From: Lysobacteraceae bacterium
GTDB lineage: Bacteria > Bdellovibrionota > UBA1018 > JAGTJX01
DNA: 64,000 bases
Reading direction: 5' to 3'
Assembly: GCA_023657465.1 (NCBI GenBank)
Contig: JAGTJX010000004.1
Location: forward strand, 50,053-114,052
Below are positions 1 to 8,840 of the stretch, one piece after another. The position numbers and the translations under genes are program-made. The notes beneath the pieces were generated by a model, which made no database searches, was not told the DNA's origin, and saw only the letters and a list, made by a program, of their open reading frames with translations. Every line of letters begins with the position of its first letter. Position 1 is the first letter of the stretch.

Positions 1-81
1 GTTCTCCAAAGGATTTTTCTCTAAAAATTTAAGCGCCCCTTGGATCAGAGTCTCTCGTAGATTTCCATGATGGTACTTCAT
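1..81 (-). CDS. TetR/AcrR family regulator, N-terminal fragment (runs off window start)
   Basis: Reverse strand from ATG at 81 reads MKYHHGNLRETLIQGALKFLEKNPLEN, the typical TetR N-terminus; not in the ORF track because partial. Confidence 0.75.
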   Translation of the reverse strand, partial: MKYHHGNLRETLIQGALKFLEKNPLEN

Positions 82-154
82 TACCTTCAATATAACATGC
101 ATTAGGTTTTATGTTGTAACTCAATACATTAATGTTATAAGCTATTACATAGCT

Positions 155-952
155 ATGAATCAGAATTTTATTAAAAAGTACGGTGAATGGGCGATCGTGA
201 CAGGTTCTTCGAATGGTATTGGAAGAGCGTTAGCGATTGAAGTCGCAAAATACGGACTGAACGTCGTATTAGTGGCTCGTAGCGCTGCAAAGCTCGAGAA
301 ATTATCTGGAGAAATCAAATCTCAGTCCTCAGTGAAGACGAGATTCATTTCAATGGATTTGAGTGAGCCTGGGTCAGTTGATCAACTGATTCAACAAACT
401 ATAGATCTTAAAATAGGTCTGTTGGTTGCTGCAGCTGGTTTTGGAACTTCAGGTCCTATCCTGAAAACAAGTCTGAGCGAAGAACTCAATATGATTGACC
501 TGAATTGCAGATCAGCATTTGAAATCACGCATTGGTTTGCCAATCGGTTTGCCGAACAAAAACGTGGCGGAATCATTCTGATGAGTTCACTTGTTGGCTT
601 CCAAGGAGTTCCGAATGCGTCGAATTACGCGGCAACAAAGGGCTACATTCAGTCCTTGGCCGAAGGACTTCACTTTGAACTGCGACCTTACGGCGTTGAT
701 GTTCTCGCATCGGCTCCCGGTCCTGTGAATTCTGGTTTTGCTGATCGAGCGCACATGACAATGGGGAAAGCTGCGACCCCAGAGGTAGTCGCGCGAGTCA
801 CAATAAAAGAACTGGGAAAAAATCTCACGATCAGGCCAGGATTTTTATCTAAATTTTTAGGATGGTCGCTTGCTCTCATGAATCGCTGGGGTCGAGTCAG
901 AGTAATGCAGATCATTATGGGTGGTATGACTGGAGGACAATCAAAAATATGA
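155..952 (+). CDS. SDR family NAD(P)-dependent oxidoreductase
   Basis: TGSSNGIGRALA cofactor motif and YAATKGY catalytic YxxxK. Confidence 0.9.
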   Translation: MNQNFIKKYGEWAIVTGSSNGIGRALAIEVAKYGLNVVLVARSAAKLEKLSGEIKSQSSVKTRFISMDLSEPGSVDQLIQQTIDLKIGLLVAAAGFGTSGPILKTSLSEELNMIDLNCRSAFEITHWFANRFAEQKRGGIILMSSLVGFQGVPNASNYAATKGYIQSLAEGLHFELRPYGVDVLASAPGPVNSGFADRAHMTMGKAATPEVVARVTIKELGKNLTIRPGFLSKFLGWSLALMNRWGRVRVMQIIMGGMTGGQSKI

Positions 953-1371
953 AGCTGAAAATTATAGTTATTCTTTTATTGAGTGCGATCAATGCATTCG
1001 CAGAATCACCAAAGATCTTCGGACTTTGGAAGACTGAAGCAGGAAATGGACAGGTTCTGATTCAATTGAAAGAGGATGGAACACTAGTGGGTCTCGGTGC
1101 TGGTGGAGGAGATCCGAATCGGAAAGACGACAACAATTCTGACCCTGAGCTGCGTGGGCGTAAACTAGATGGCGCTCAAATTTCATGGGGCTTCAAACCC
1201 GACAGCGAAGATTCTACTGAATGGGCTGGCGGGAATATCTACGATCCTGACAACGGTAAAACTTACTCTTGTAAGATGAAACTCGATGGAGATGTGCTAA
1301 AAATAAGAGGCTATGTGGTGATACCGTTATTCGGTAGAACGACAGTTTGGACGAGAGTTAAGTCACCTTGA
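949..1371 (+). CDS. DUF2147-like secreted protein
   Basis: Signal peptide MKLKIIVILLLSAINAFAES; GLWKT...GNGQVLIQL...LKIRGYV pattern; ATG overlaps the previous stop. Confidence 0.75.
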   Translation: MKLKIIVILLLSAINAFAESPKIFGLWKTEAGNGQVLIQLKEDGTLVGLGAGGGDPNRKDDNNSDPELRGRKLDGAQISWGFKPDSEDSTEWAGGNIYDPDNGKTYSCKMKLDGDVLKIRGYVVIPLFGRTTVWTRVKSP

Positions 1372-2138
1372 ACAGTTTTAAGTACTTCACTGGAGAAATA
1401 TACCAATCAAATCCTGCGTGCTTTTACTTTGGTTTGACTAATCTGGTACTTGCTGTTGTATTTGGAATAATGGCATTATTGAACCCGATCCAAGTAGTGG
1501 GCACGAATGCTTGGTTCAAACCCATCAAATTTGCCCTCTCAATTGGTATCTACGTATGGACATTAGGATTCTTCAGTCGATATTTGGTTGATCAAGTTGA
1601 TCTCACCTATTTTAATTGGACGCTGATCATTTCCTTGGGCTTTGAGATTATTTACATAGCCTTTCAAGCAGCGCGAGGCCAAGCATCTCATTTTAATGTC
1701 AGTACGCCGATCTATTCATTTCTTTATACAATGATGGCACTCGGTGCATCTTTAGCAACACTAGCTGGAGCATGGATGGGATATCAGTTTTTTACCCGTG
1801 ACTTTCCAGAAATGAATTCTGCATTCTTGTGGTCCGTTCGTTTGAGCATTGTCATCTTTGTAGTGTTTGCATTTCAGGGTTTCGCTATGGGATCCAGGAT
1901 GACTCATACAATAGGGGCCAAAGATGGCGGTCCTGGAGTTTATTTTCTAAATTGGAGCAAGGTCGCAGGCGACCTACGTATTGCTCACTTTTTAGGAATG
2001 CACTCGATTCAGATCATTCCTCTCATTACCTACTTATGGATCAGAGATATGCGAATGGTTTTCTTAGCATCTACCATCCACTTTATTTTAACGATGGGGA
2101 TATTCATAAGAGCATTAGGCGGTAAACCTCTCTATTGA
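1368..2138 (+). CDS. multi-pass integral membrane protein, TTG start
   Basis: Hydrophobic segments throughout; overlaps upstream stop. Confidence 0.7.
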   Translation: MNSFKYFTGEIYQSNPACFYFGLTNLVLAVVFGIMALLNPIQVVGTNAWFKPIKFALSIGIYVWTLGFFSRYLVDQVDLTYFNWTLIISLGFEIIYIAFQAARGQASHFNVSTPIYSFLYTMMALGASLATLAGAWMGYQFFTRDFPEMNSAFLWSVRLSIVIFVVFAFQGFAMGSRMTHTIGAKDGGPGVYFLNWSKVAGDLRIAHFLGMHSIQIIPLITYLWIRDMRMVFLASTIHFILTMGIFIRALGGKPLY

Positions 2139-2147
2139 TCTTCTTGA

Positions 2148-2216
2148 AATCTCTATGAAAGAACGCTCCCGATTCCCCACCCAGCCTCTATTATAGATTT
2201 TCCATTTAATCCGGTA
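2148..2216. repeat. ~70-bp direct repeat, copy A
   Basis: AATCTCTATGAAAGAACGCTC...CCTCTATTATAGATTTTCCATTTAATCCGGTA; matches 3652-3721 with roughly 7 mismatches and one gap by eye. Confidence 0.85.
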
Positions 2217-2332
2217 GACTCGATTCCAAAAACCGCCAGATCAACTAAAGAGCTAAATGGGAATATTGGAAATTATTTCCGGTAAAAGAGGGTGCCTGTG
2301 GGTAAGCGTTATTAAATAGAAGCCCGCCTCGC

Positions 2333-2361
2333 TTGACTTAGTCTACTAAAGTAGCTATTTA
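2333..2361 (+). promoter_or_regulatory. putative sigma70-like promoter TTGACT-N17-TATTTA
   Basis: -35 at 2333-2338, -10 at 2356-2361, inverted repeat CTACT-AA-AGTAG in the spacer. Confidence 0.45.
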
Positions 2362-2403
2362 ACTCCTGTTTACAAAACCAGGTTTTATTAAGGGGATATT
2401 ACT

Positions 2404-3597
2404 ATGAAAAATTTATTACTTGTTTTGATAGGTCTCTCTACTAACGCTTACTCTCAAATGCTGACAGAGGGGTCAGATATTCTTTATCAATACTATCCAA
2501 CGTGGAAGCGAGACAAACTCGAGCGACTTTATTCACTCGAAGCGCTCCGATCTAAAAACGCCCCCAGCTTCAAAATTGATACTGAAAAACAGGTTGTTTA
2601 TTTCAGCCAGAGTTACGACCTTGAACCCACAAAACAATTCACGGTTCACTACGATCAAATTAGGTCCTTAGGACCTATAGGTTTTTTTCCTAATAAACTC
2701 ACCTCGGACATGGTGTTTAATTCGGAATTTGTATTGAAAGTGTTACGTTTAGTTAAATCAAACTACGATTTCCAAGGTGCATACATCGAAGGTGAGATTC
2801 TTGCTCACGTCGTTCGTAAAGACGGAAAGGTGTTCCTGAACACCTACCAGTTACGATATTTTCAACATCGTTCCGGATACTACTCAATACAATCAAAAAC
2901 TGGCATCCAAGAATATATCAGTTATTTCGGTGATCACGAAATTGGAAAACCAACACGAACAGAAGCGCTCCTTGGTAATGAGTCGGAAATTCAGAGTACA
3001 AAACTTGAGTACGCCTATTACCCTTATTCAGGGGGCGTGAGAAGTACTGATGATTTGGTACTGTTAGTTCAGATCAATGATCAGTTAAGAGCTTTCTCGA
3101 TCAACAATTTGGTTAATAAAATTTCAGACCAAAGACAGCTTAACTTCATTAAAGAAAACAGCCATCTCGTCAAATATGACGAAAGAAATAAACTGTTTAA
3201 CTGGAGGTACTTATACGATCGCTTCGATGCGTCTGCGCATGGTGGAGATTATTTAAAATGCAGTAATTACAAATGTTTTAAGGAGATCTACCTAAAAACC
3301 AATTATAACTACGATGATTCAATAAGAGATCTTTTCCGAAGCGTTAAGTATAGAGAAGATAAGAAAGTTAGCTTTCGTAAATTTAAAAAAGAATATGTAC
3401 CGCTCTTCTTAAAAGTTTCTAAAGTAGAAAGTAGTTTCTACAAAAAACTGGCCACATCTCCTTACATTGTTTTGCAAGTTGGGAATAATATGAATTCCAT
3501 CGAAATGCAAAGTTCTGACAAGCAAACGCTCTTCTCATTTGAATATTCTGGGATTGATAACAACGGAATTTCTACTGTAGTGAGAAGTTTAAAATAA
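2404..3597 (+). CDS. hypothetical secreted protein
   Basis: Complete ORF with signal peptide MKNLLLVLIGLSTNAYSQ; no family recognised. Confidence 0.7.
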   Translation: MKNLLLVLIGLSTNAYSQMLTEGSDILYQYYPTWKRDKLERLYSLEALRSKNAPSFKIDTEKQVVYFSQSYDLEPTKQFTVHYDQIRSLGPIGFFPNKLTSDMVFNSEFVLKVLRLVKSNYDFQGAYIEGEILAHVVRKDGKVFLNTYQLRYFQHRSGYYSIQSKTGIQEYISYFGDHEIGKPTRTEALLGNESEIQSTKLEYAYYPYSGGVRSTDDLVLLVQINDQLRAFSINNLVNKISDQRQLNFIKENSHLVKYDERNKLFNWRYLYDRFDASAHGGDYLKCSNYKCFKEIYLKTNYNYDDSIRDLFRSVKYREDKKVSFRKFKKEYVPLFLKVSKVESSFYKKLATSPYIVLQVGNNMNSIEMQSSDKQTLFSFEYSGIDNNGISTVVRSLK

Positions 3598-3651
3598 TAA
3601 CTGGTAAGGGAACCCTACAAGAAAAGGGGGGTTTAATTTCTAAGTTCATTC

Positions 3652-3721
3652 AATCTCTATGAAAGAACGCTCAATACACCCCACCCCTGCCTCTATTATA
3701 TATTTTCCATTTAATCCGGTA
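3652..3721. repeat. ~70-bp direct repeat, copy B
   Basis: Matches 2148-2216. Confidence 0.85.
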
Positions 3722-3867
3722 TTACCTTCAGTAGTAAAACACAGTTCGTGAAGGATCTTCAGCGCAGAGTCTCTATAGAGTAAAAACACCACATTTTAAA
3801 GAATGAGAGCCGATGAAATTTGACATTATTTCTAGCAATATAAACTTGGGTTATATAAGCTAGTCTT

Positions 3868-5340
3868 TTGAAGAAGCATACATTCCTTAACAAAACACAT
3901 TTCATGAAAGGTCTACAGTGCGAGAAGTACCTTTATCTCGATGTTCATCACCGAGATCTCGCGACTCCTATCTCTGAATCCCAAAAGAACATTTTTGATC
4001 AAGGTAATGCCGTAGGCTTTGAAGCACAAAAGCTTTTTCCGCAAGGTGTAGAAGTCATAGCAGAATATTGGGATGTAGTAGGTGGATTCGAAAAAACAAA
4101 GCAACTCATCGATGACGGAGTGACGACTCTATTCGAAGCGACAATCATTTACGAAGGAATATCCGCACGAACTGATATTTTAAATAAAAGAAAAAATGGT
4201 AAGTGGGAAATCATTGAAGTCAAATCAAGTGCTTCTGTAAAGGCTCAATACATTGATGATTCAGCTCTTCAGTACTGGGTTTTTAAGAACCATGGTTTTG
4301 AATTAGAGAAGATCAGTGTCATGCATATTAACAGTAAGTATCTGCATCCTGAGAAAGACAAACTTTTCAAAAAAGTAGACGTGACTGAAGATGTTCTTGA
4401 ACGACTCAGTTCAATCACGAAACTTACTAAAAGTTTTCAAGAATTATTACTGAAAGAAAATACACCAGAGATCGACATCGGACCACATTGTACTTTTCCT
4501 TATCCTTGTTCATTCTATGAACATTGCTGGAAGCATATTCCTACTCCGAGTGTTTTTGATATTCCTGGGATGAAGCAAGAAGCATGGAATCTCTACAAAG
4601 AAAATAAGTTCGAAATCAAAAAATTAAGCGAATCAGACTTCAGTCCTAAACAAGCTCGTGCGATACATGCTTTCAAAACGGGTAAGAGATTCATTGATAA
4701 AGAGATCATTCAAAAAGGTATCGCAGACTGGAAGTGGCCGATTTACTTTTTGGACTTTGAAACATTCAATTCAGCGCTTCCTCTTTATGAACATACAAAG
4801 CCTTTTCAACAAATTCCGTTTCAGTTTAGTTGTCATGTTTTGAAGAAAGTGACAGAGGAACCCACACACTTTGAGTATTTGCATCAAGACGAGACTGATC
4901 CCAGAGAACCCCTAGCTCAAGCGCTCTGCCAAGGTTTCGGAGATAGTGGAAGTATCGTCGCTTACAATAAGGCCTTTGAAGCTGGAGTGATCAAAGAGCT
5001 AGAGAAGCTCTATCCGGAGTATCGAGAGAAATTACTCAGTCTCGTTCCTAGATTAGTCGATCCTTGGCCGATCATGAGAGAGGGAGTTTATGACCCGGCG
5101 TTCTTAAGCTCATATTCACTCAAGAGCGTTGCACCTGCAATACTGGGTGCCAAGATGGATTATGAACATCTCGAGATCGGTGATGGGAAGACAGCGAGTA
5201 GGAGTTATCTCAGTCTCATTAAAGGTGATTTGAGAGATGAAGAGAAAAACAAAGCGCGCAACGCAATGCTTCAGTACTGTAGGCAAGATACTTTAGCTAC
5301 AGTCGAGTTAGTGAAGTGGCTTTACAAGAGCCAAGCCTAA
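3868..5340 (+). CDS. DUF2779 domain protein (PD-(D/E)XK-like plus DnaQ-like nuclease), TTG start
   Basis: FMKGLQCEKYLYL N-terminus; ARTDIL...WEIIEVKSS nuclease-like motif; CxxPYPCxFYEHCW cysteines; YFLDFETF exonuclease motif. Confidence 0.8.
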   Translation: MKKHTFLNKTHFMKGLQCEKYLYLDVHHRDLATPISESQKNIFDQGNAVGFEAQKLFPQGVEVIAEYWDVVGGFEKTKQLIDDGVTTLFEATIIYEGISARTDILNKRKNGKWEIIEVKSSASVKAQYIDDSALQYWVFKNHGFELEKISVMHINSKYLHPEKDKLFKKVDVTEDVLERLSSITKLTKSFQELLLKENTPEIDIGPHCTFPYPCSFYEHCWKHIPTPSVFDIPGMKQEAWNLYKENKFEIKKLSESDFSPKQARAIHAFKTGKRFIDKEIIQKGIADWKWPIYFLDFETFNSALPLYEHTKPFQQIPFQFSCHVLKKVTEEPTHFEYLHQDETDPREPLAQALCQGFGDSGSIVAYNKAFEAGVIKELEKLYPEYREKLLSLVPRLVDPWPIMREGVYDPAFLSSYSLKSVAPAILGAKMDYEHLEIGDGKTASRSYLSLIKGDLRDEEKNKARNAMLQYCRQDTLATVELVKWLYKSQA

Positions 5341-5357
5341 GATTAGACCTTTGATCT

Positions 5358-6350
5358 ATGATTAAATCATTCGTAGTTTTGGCTCTTTTCCTTGTTTCCA
5401 TTCACTCTCAAGCGGGTCAATACCGTGGCTACGATCGGTTTGAATATTTGCTTGAGGAACTAGACGAGACACTTCATCAGCCCCATGATGCTAATGAGGC
5501 GATCGATCAGTTTTTAAAAAACGATGTGAGAAGACAACTTTTCAAACTCGAGGGCTTAAGCAGACTTTACAAAATCCAATATGAAGAATTTGATCCAATT
5601 TATAACAAATTTAAAAAATTAGAAGACGTACTTGGAAAGTTCATTGAAACCAAAGAGTATTTTGAGTTTGCAGAAAAGCTAGACGCTCCACAAGCAGCAC
5701 AGAAAAAACTAAAAGCAAAGTTAGATGAGAGTCGGGTTGCTCTAGTCACTATTCTCGAAAAGTCTTGGCTGCCAGATTCTAAAGGAGTATCAGGCGCGGA
5801 AGACATGATGGAAGAGCTATATGATATGGTGTGGGATCCAGATGCGACAGATCGTAAGCTCATGCTTCAATCTTATGCTAGAGATGTGCGTAAAGTAATC
5901 GGGAATGATTACGATATGGACAAGCTACAAGAGGGTATACATGAACTCCGCCGTCGCTTGAGATGGTTCCCTATTTATATCGGAAGCCTAGATGGGCTGA
6001 TCACCATCAAGAAGCCTATCGATGAAACAAAGATAACAGAGTGGCAGCTCCTCATTAAGAAAATGAATTGGAGTGGAAAAGAAAAAGCAGTCGCATCTGT
6101 ATCGTATGAACGTTATCTCAAAATCTCTGATTACATTAAGACCTTAGGAGAATTAAAAGACCAAGGGGAGTATACGGCTGCACTACTTGCTGCAATGGGT
6201 GGAACTGCAGAATCTAAAAAATGGATCTTCACTCGCATGCAAGAACTAGGAATGAAAGTCAGAGATGTTTCAAAAGAAGCAAAAGTTCTTTACAGTGAGA
6301 TGAGACAATCACAAGTCCTTGAAGGATTATTGAAAGAGCTCACTCATTAG
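5358..6350 (+). CDS. hypothetical secreted helical protein
   Basis: Signal peptide, charged helical composition. Confidence 0.6.
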   Translation: MIKSFVVLALFLVSIHSQAGQYRGYDRFEYLLEELDETLHQPHDANEAIDQFLKNDVRRQLFKLEGLSRLYKIQYEEFDPIYNKFKKLEDVLGKFIETKEYFEFAEKLDAPQAAQKKLKAKLDESRVALVTILEKSWLPDSKGVSGAEDMMEELYDMVWDPDATDRKLMLQSYARDVRKVIGNDYDMDKLQEGIHELRRRLRWFPIYIGSLDGLITIKKPIDETKITEWQLLIKKMNWSGKEKAVASVSYERYLKISDYIKTLGELKDQGEYTAALLAAMGGTAESKKWIFTRMQELGMKVRDVSKEAKVLYSEMRQSQVLEGLLKELTH

Positions 6351-7261
6351 TTTTTAATCAATGGCTTAAACCAGCAACGGGGTCTGAATCCTACCTCGAA
6401 TCCATCTGCACTCATGCATGAGTTCTTCCCTGCGATTTTTTCTGCTGCAATCGTGTTACTTCCGCCTTTAGAGCTGAGGCCGGGAATGATGCTGTCATCA
6501 AAAGTTTTAGTACAAAGAGATCCGTGAAAATAAGTGTCTAGCCTGCACTGAGCTGAGCCGTAACTCGGATTGGTCTCTGTTACTTTGATTTTATCAGGAG
6601 TGTCGAACTCAGGAGTGGTTTTATCATTGTTCAATACTGAGAATAGACCGGCCACTGCATAGGCTGCATCCATTTCTCTATAGCAAAGTGCACGCTTTTC
6701 AGTAGTAATATATTGAATGTCGCATTCTTCTTTTGCGACTGAGTCGACCAATTTTTTTGATTTTAGATTCTTCTGAGCATTCCCGCCCCAACCAGCCTTC
6801 GCACAGGCTTGAGTAGCGAAGTAATCGGCTTGGCCTTCTGATGATCCCCAATCTTCGTAGAAAGGATAGCCTGCTAAGTGGTGACCAATTTCGTGACAGA
6901 CAATGAGAGCGAATCCATCAGGAGTGACTTCCGGCCGCCTGGCTAATCCACCAAAAAAATTAACTTCCCAGTTTTTTGTAGTTTCATTCACAGCTGCGTA
7001 TGCATTCACAGTGCCGTTCTTCCAATTCTTGATTGCGACTAATTCATGGCCATGTTCTTTGACAATGGGTTTGTAGTAAGCGACGATTTTGTCGATGATC
7101 TGATTGAACTGAGCTTCTGTGATGTTGCTCTCTGAAGGATCGTCTTTTAGAAACAATCTGTTCTGTGGGAAGCAAGTTGTTTTCTTTTGTTTTGCAAAAC
7201 TGGATTGAGAAATCAAAGATAGAAAAACTAAACTCAGACAAATATTACGAGTAAAATTCAT
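6347..7261 (-). CDS. secreted zinc metallopeptidase-like protein (HExxH), paralogue A
   Basis: VCHEIGHHLAGYPFY...SSEGQADYFAT; signal peptide from MNFTRN. Confidence 0.75.
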   Translation of the reverse strand: MNFTRNICLSLVFLSLISQSSFAKQKKTTCFPQNRLFLKDDPSESNITEAQFNQIIDKIVAYYKPIVKEHGHELVAIKNWKNGTVNAYAAVNETTKNWEVNFFGGLARRPEVTPDGFALIVCHEIGHHLAGYPFYEDWGSSEGQADYFATQACAKAGWGGNAQKNLKSKKLVDSVAKEECDIQYITTEKRALCYREMDAAYAVAGLFSVLNNDKTTPEFDTPDKIKVTETNPSYGSAQCRLDTYFHGSLCTKTFDDSIIPGLSSKGGSNTIAAEKIAGKNSCMSADGFEVGFRPRCWFKPLIKN

Positions 7262-7367
7262 TAGCCCCCCGGCTTTATCCATTCAAACTCAAATTAAAGT
7301 AAGAGTGAATGACTATGAAAACAAGGACGAGTGCGTTAGTTGGCTGGTGGGGTCATTTTTTCGACAT

Positions 7368-7406
7368 AAAAAAACCGGTACAAGTCTGATTCAGAATTGT
7401 ACCGGT
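7368..7406 (-). terminator. rho-independent terminator for the minus-strand 7430-7771 gene
   Basis: Perfect 10-bp inverted repeat ACCGGTACAA...TTGTACCGGT followed on the minus strand by T7. Confidence 0.8.
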
Positions 7407-7429
7407 GATGAGGTAAATAATTTTAAGAT

Positions 7430-7771
7430 CTATTGTGCAGAGCAGTTTTCGACTTCGCTGAGTTCGAAAACTGTTTTGGCTTCAAGTTGGATTGGCTTAA
7501 GTGCAGCACTCAAAGTGAGAGCATCATTCTTGCCAGCGGCTTCAACACAGAAGCTTCCGCCGCCTTCAGATCCCATGGAGAGCGTCTTAAACTGAGAGAT
7601 TGAACCTTTTGCGAGGAGGAATCCCAGATTAGAACGAATGGCTTGGTAGCCCTCTTTGTCGAATCCAGCGATACCGCCGAAAACGTTGATCTTGATCGCT
7701 TTGTTTTCAGCTGCAAATACTGAAGAGCTTAATCCTGCAACCATCACAAACGTAAGAAGTACAGATTTCAT
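7430..7771 (-). CDS. small secreted protein between two metalloprotease paralogues
   Basis: Signal peptide MKSVLLTFVMVAGLSSSVFAAE; 113 aa, two cysteines in the mature part. Confidence 0.7.
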   Translation of the reverse strand: MKSVLLTFVMVAGLSSSVFAAENKAIKINVFGGIAGFDKEGYQAIRSNLGFLLAKGSISQFKTLSMGSEGGGSFCVEAAGKNDALTLSAALKPIQLEAKTVFELSEVENCSAQ

Positions 7772-7789
7772 AAATCGAGTTCCTTTCGG

Positions 7790-8740
7790 TTAGTTTCTGA
7801 ATTTGCCTGAAAACGGTTTGAACCAGCAACGTGGACGATATCCCACTTCGAAGCCTTCTGCTGTTGTGCAAGAAGTCTTAGAAGCGATCACTTCTGCTTT
7901 TGCAGAGTCTTGTCCGCCACGAGAATCACGACCTGGAATTTCGTTCTCATTGAACTTCTTGGTGCAGAGTGCGCCTTGGAAGTAGGTATCTAAGCGACAC
8001 TGCGCTGCAGGGTGGCTTGGATCTGTGCGTGATACTTTTGATTGGTCTGGAGTATCAAACTCAGGAAGTTTTTCGCTATTGAGAGATGCAAGCAAGTCAG
8101 CAAGTGACTGACCAGCGTCTGCTTCACGGTAACAAAGTGCGCGTTCTTCAGGTTTGCTGTAAGTTGCGTCACATTCTTCCTTAGCAACTGGATCCACCAA
8201 TTTTCTGGATTTTAAGTTCTTCTCCTTGTTGCCACCCCAGCCTGCTTTTGCGCATGCGTGAGTTGCAAAATAGTCTGATTGGCCTTCTGAAGAAGCCCAT
8301 TCGCTATCATCATAGAATGGATAACCTGCCAAATGGTGGCCAAGCTCATGGCAAACTACGAGAGCGAAACCATCCGGTGTAACTTCGGGACGACGTGCCA
8401 AACCACCGAACATGTGAATTTCCCATGTTTTGCCATTTTGGTTAGCGTAAGCGTTAACTGTTCCGTCTTTCCAATTTTTAAATGCTACAAGATCACCGCC
8501 GTGAGCTTTCACGATCGGCTTGTAATACTCAACTATTTTGTCGATGATTTGGTTGAATTGAGTTTCGGTGACATTGCCGGCTTCAAGGTCATCTTGAAGA
8601 CTGAGTCTATTAGGTGGAAAACAAACTGTTTTACCGCCTTTTTTGAAATTTGGTTTTAATTTTTTGCTTTGTGCAAAACTGGTATTACTGACTGCGAAAA
8701 CTAATGCTAATGCTAAATAAATCGTACGATTGAAACTCAT
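7790..8740 (-). CDS. secreted zinc metallopeptidase-like protein (HExxH), paralogue B
   Basis: VCHELGHHLAGYPFY...SSEGQSDYFAT; similar over full length to 6347-7261. Confidence 0.75.
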   Translation of the reverse strand: MSFNRTIYLALALVFAVSNTSFAQSKKLKPNFKKGGKTVCFPPNRLSLQDDLEAGNVTETQFNQIIDKIVEYYKPIVKAHGGDLVAFKNWKDGTVNAYANQNGKTWEIHMFGGLARRPEVTPDGFALVVCHELGHHLAGYPFYDDSEWASSEGQSDYFATHACAKAGWGGNKEKNLKSRKLVDPVAKEECDATYSKPEERALCYREADAGQSLADLLASLNSEKLPEFDTPDQSKVSRTDPSHPAAQCRLDTYFQGALCTKKFNENEIPGRDSRGGQDSAKAEVIASKTSCTTAEGFEVGYRPRCWFKPFSGKFRN

Positions 8741-8840
8741 ACTGAACCCCCTCCATTTGATTCGTTAAACTTCTAAAGCCTAATAAAAGTATTTGATAAA
8801 CTTACTTTTGACAAATTCTATTTTCGGCTATGATGACGCC

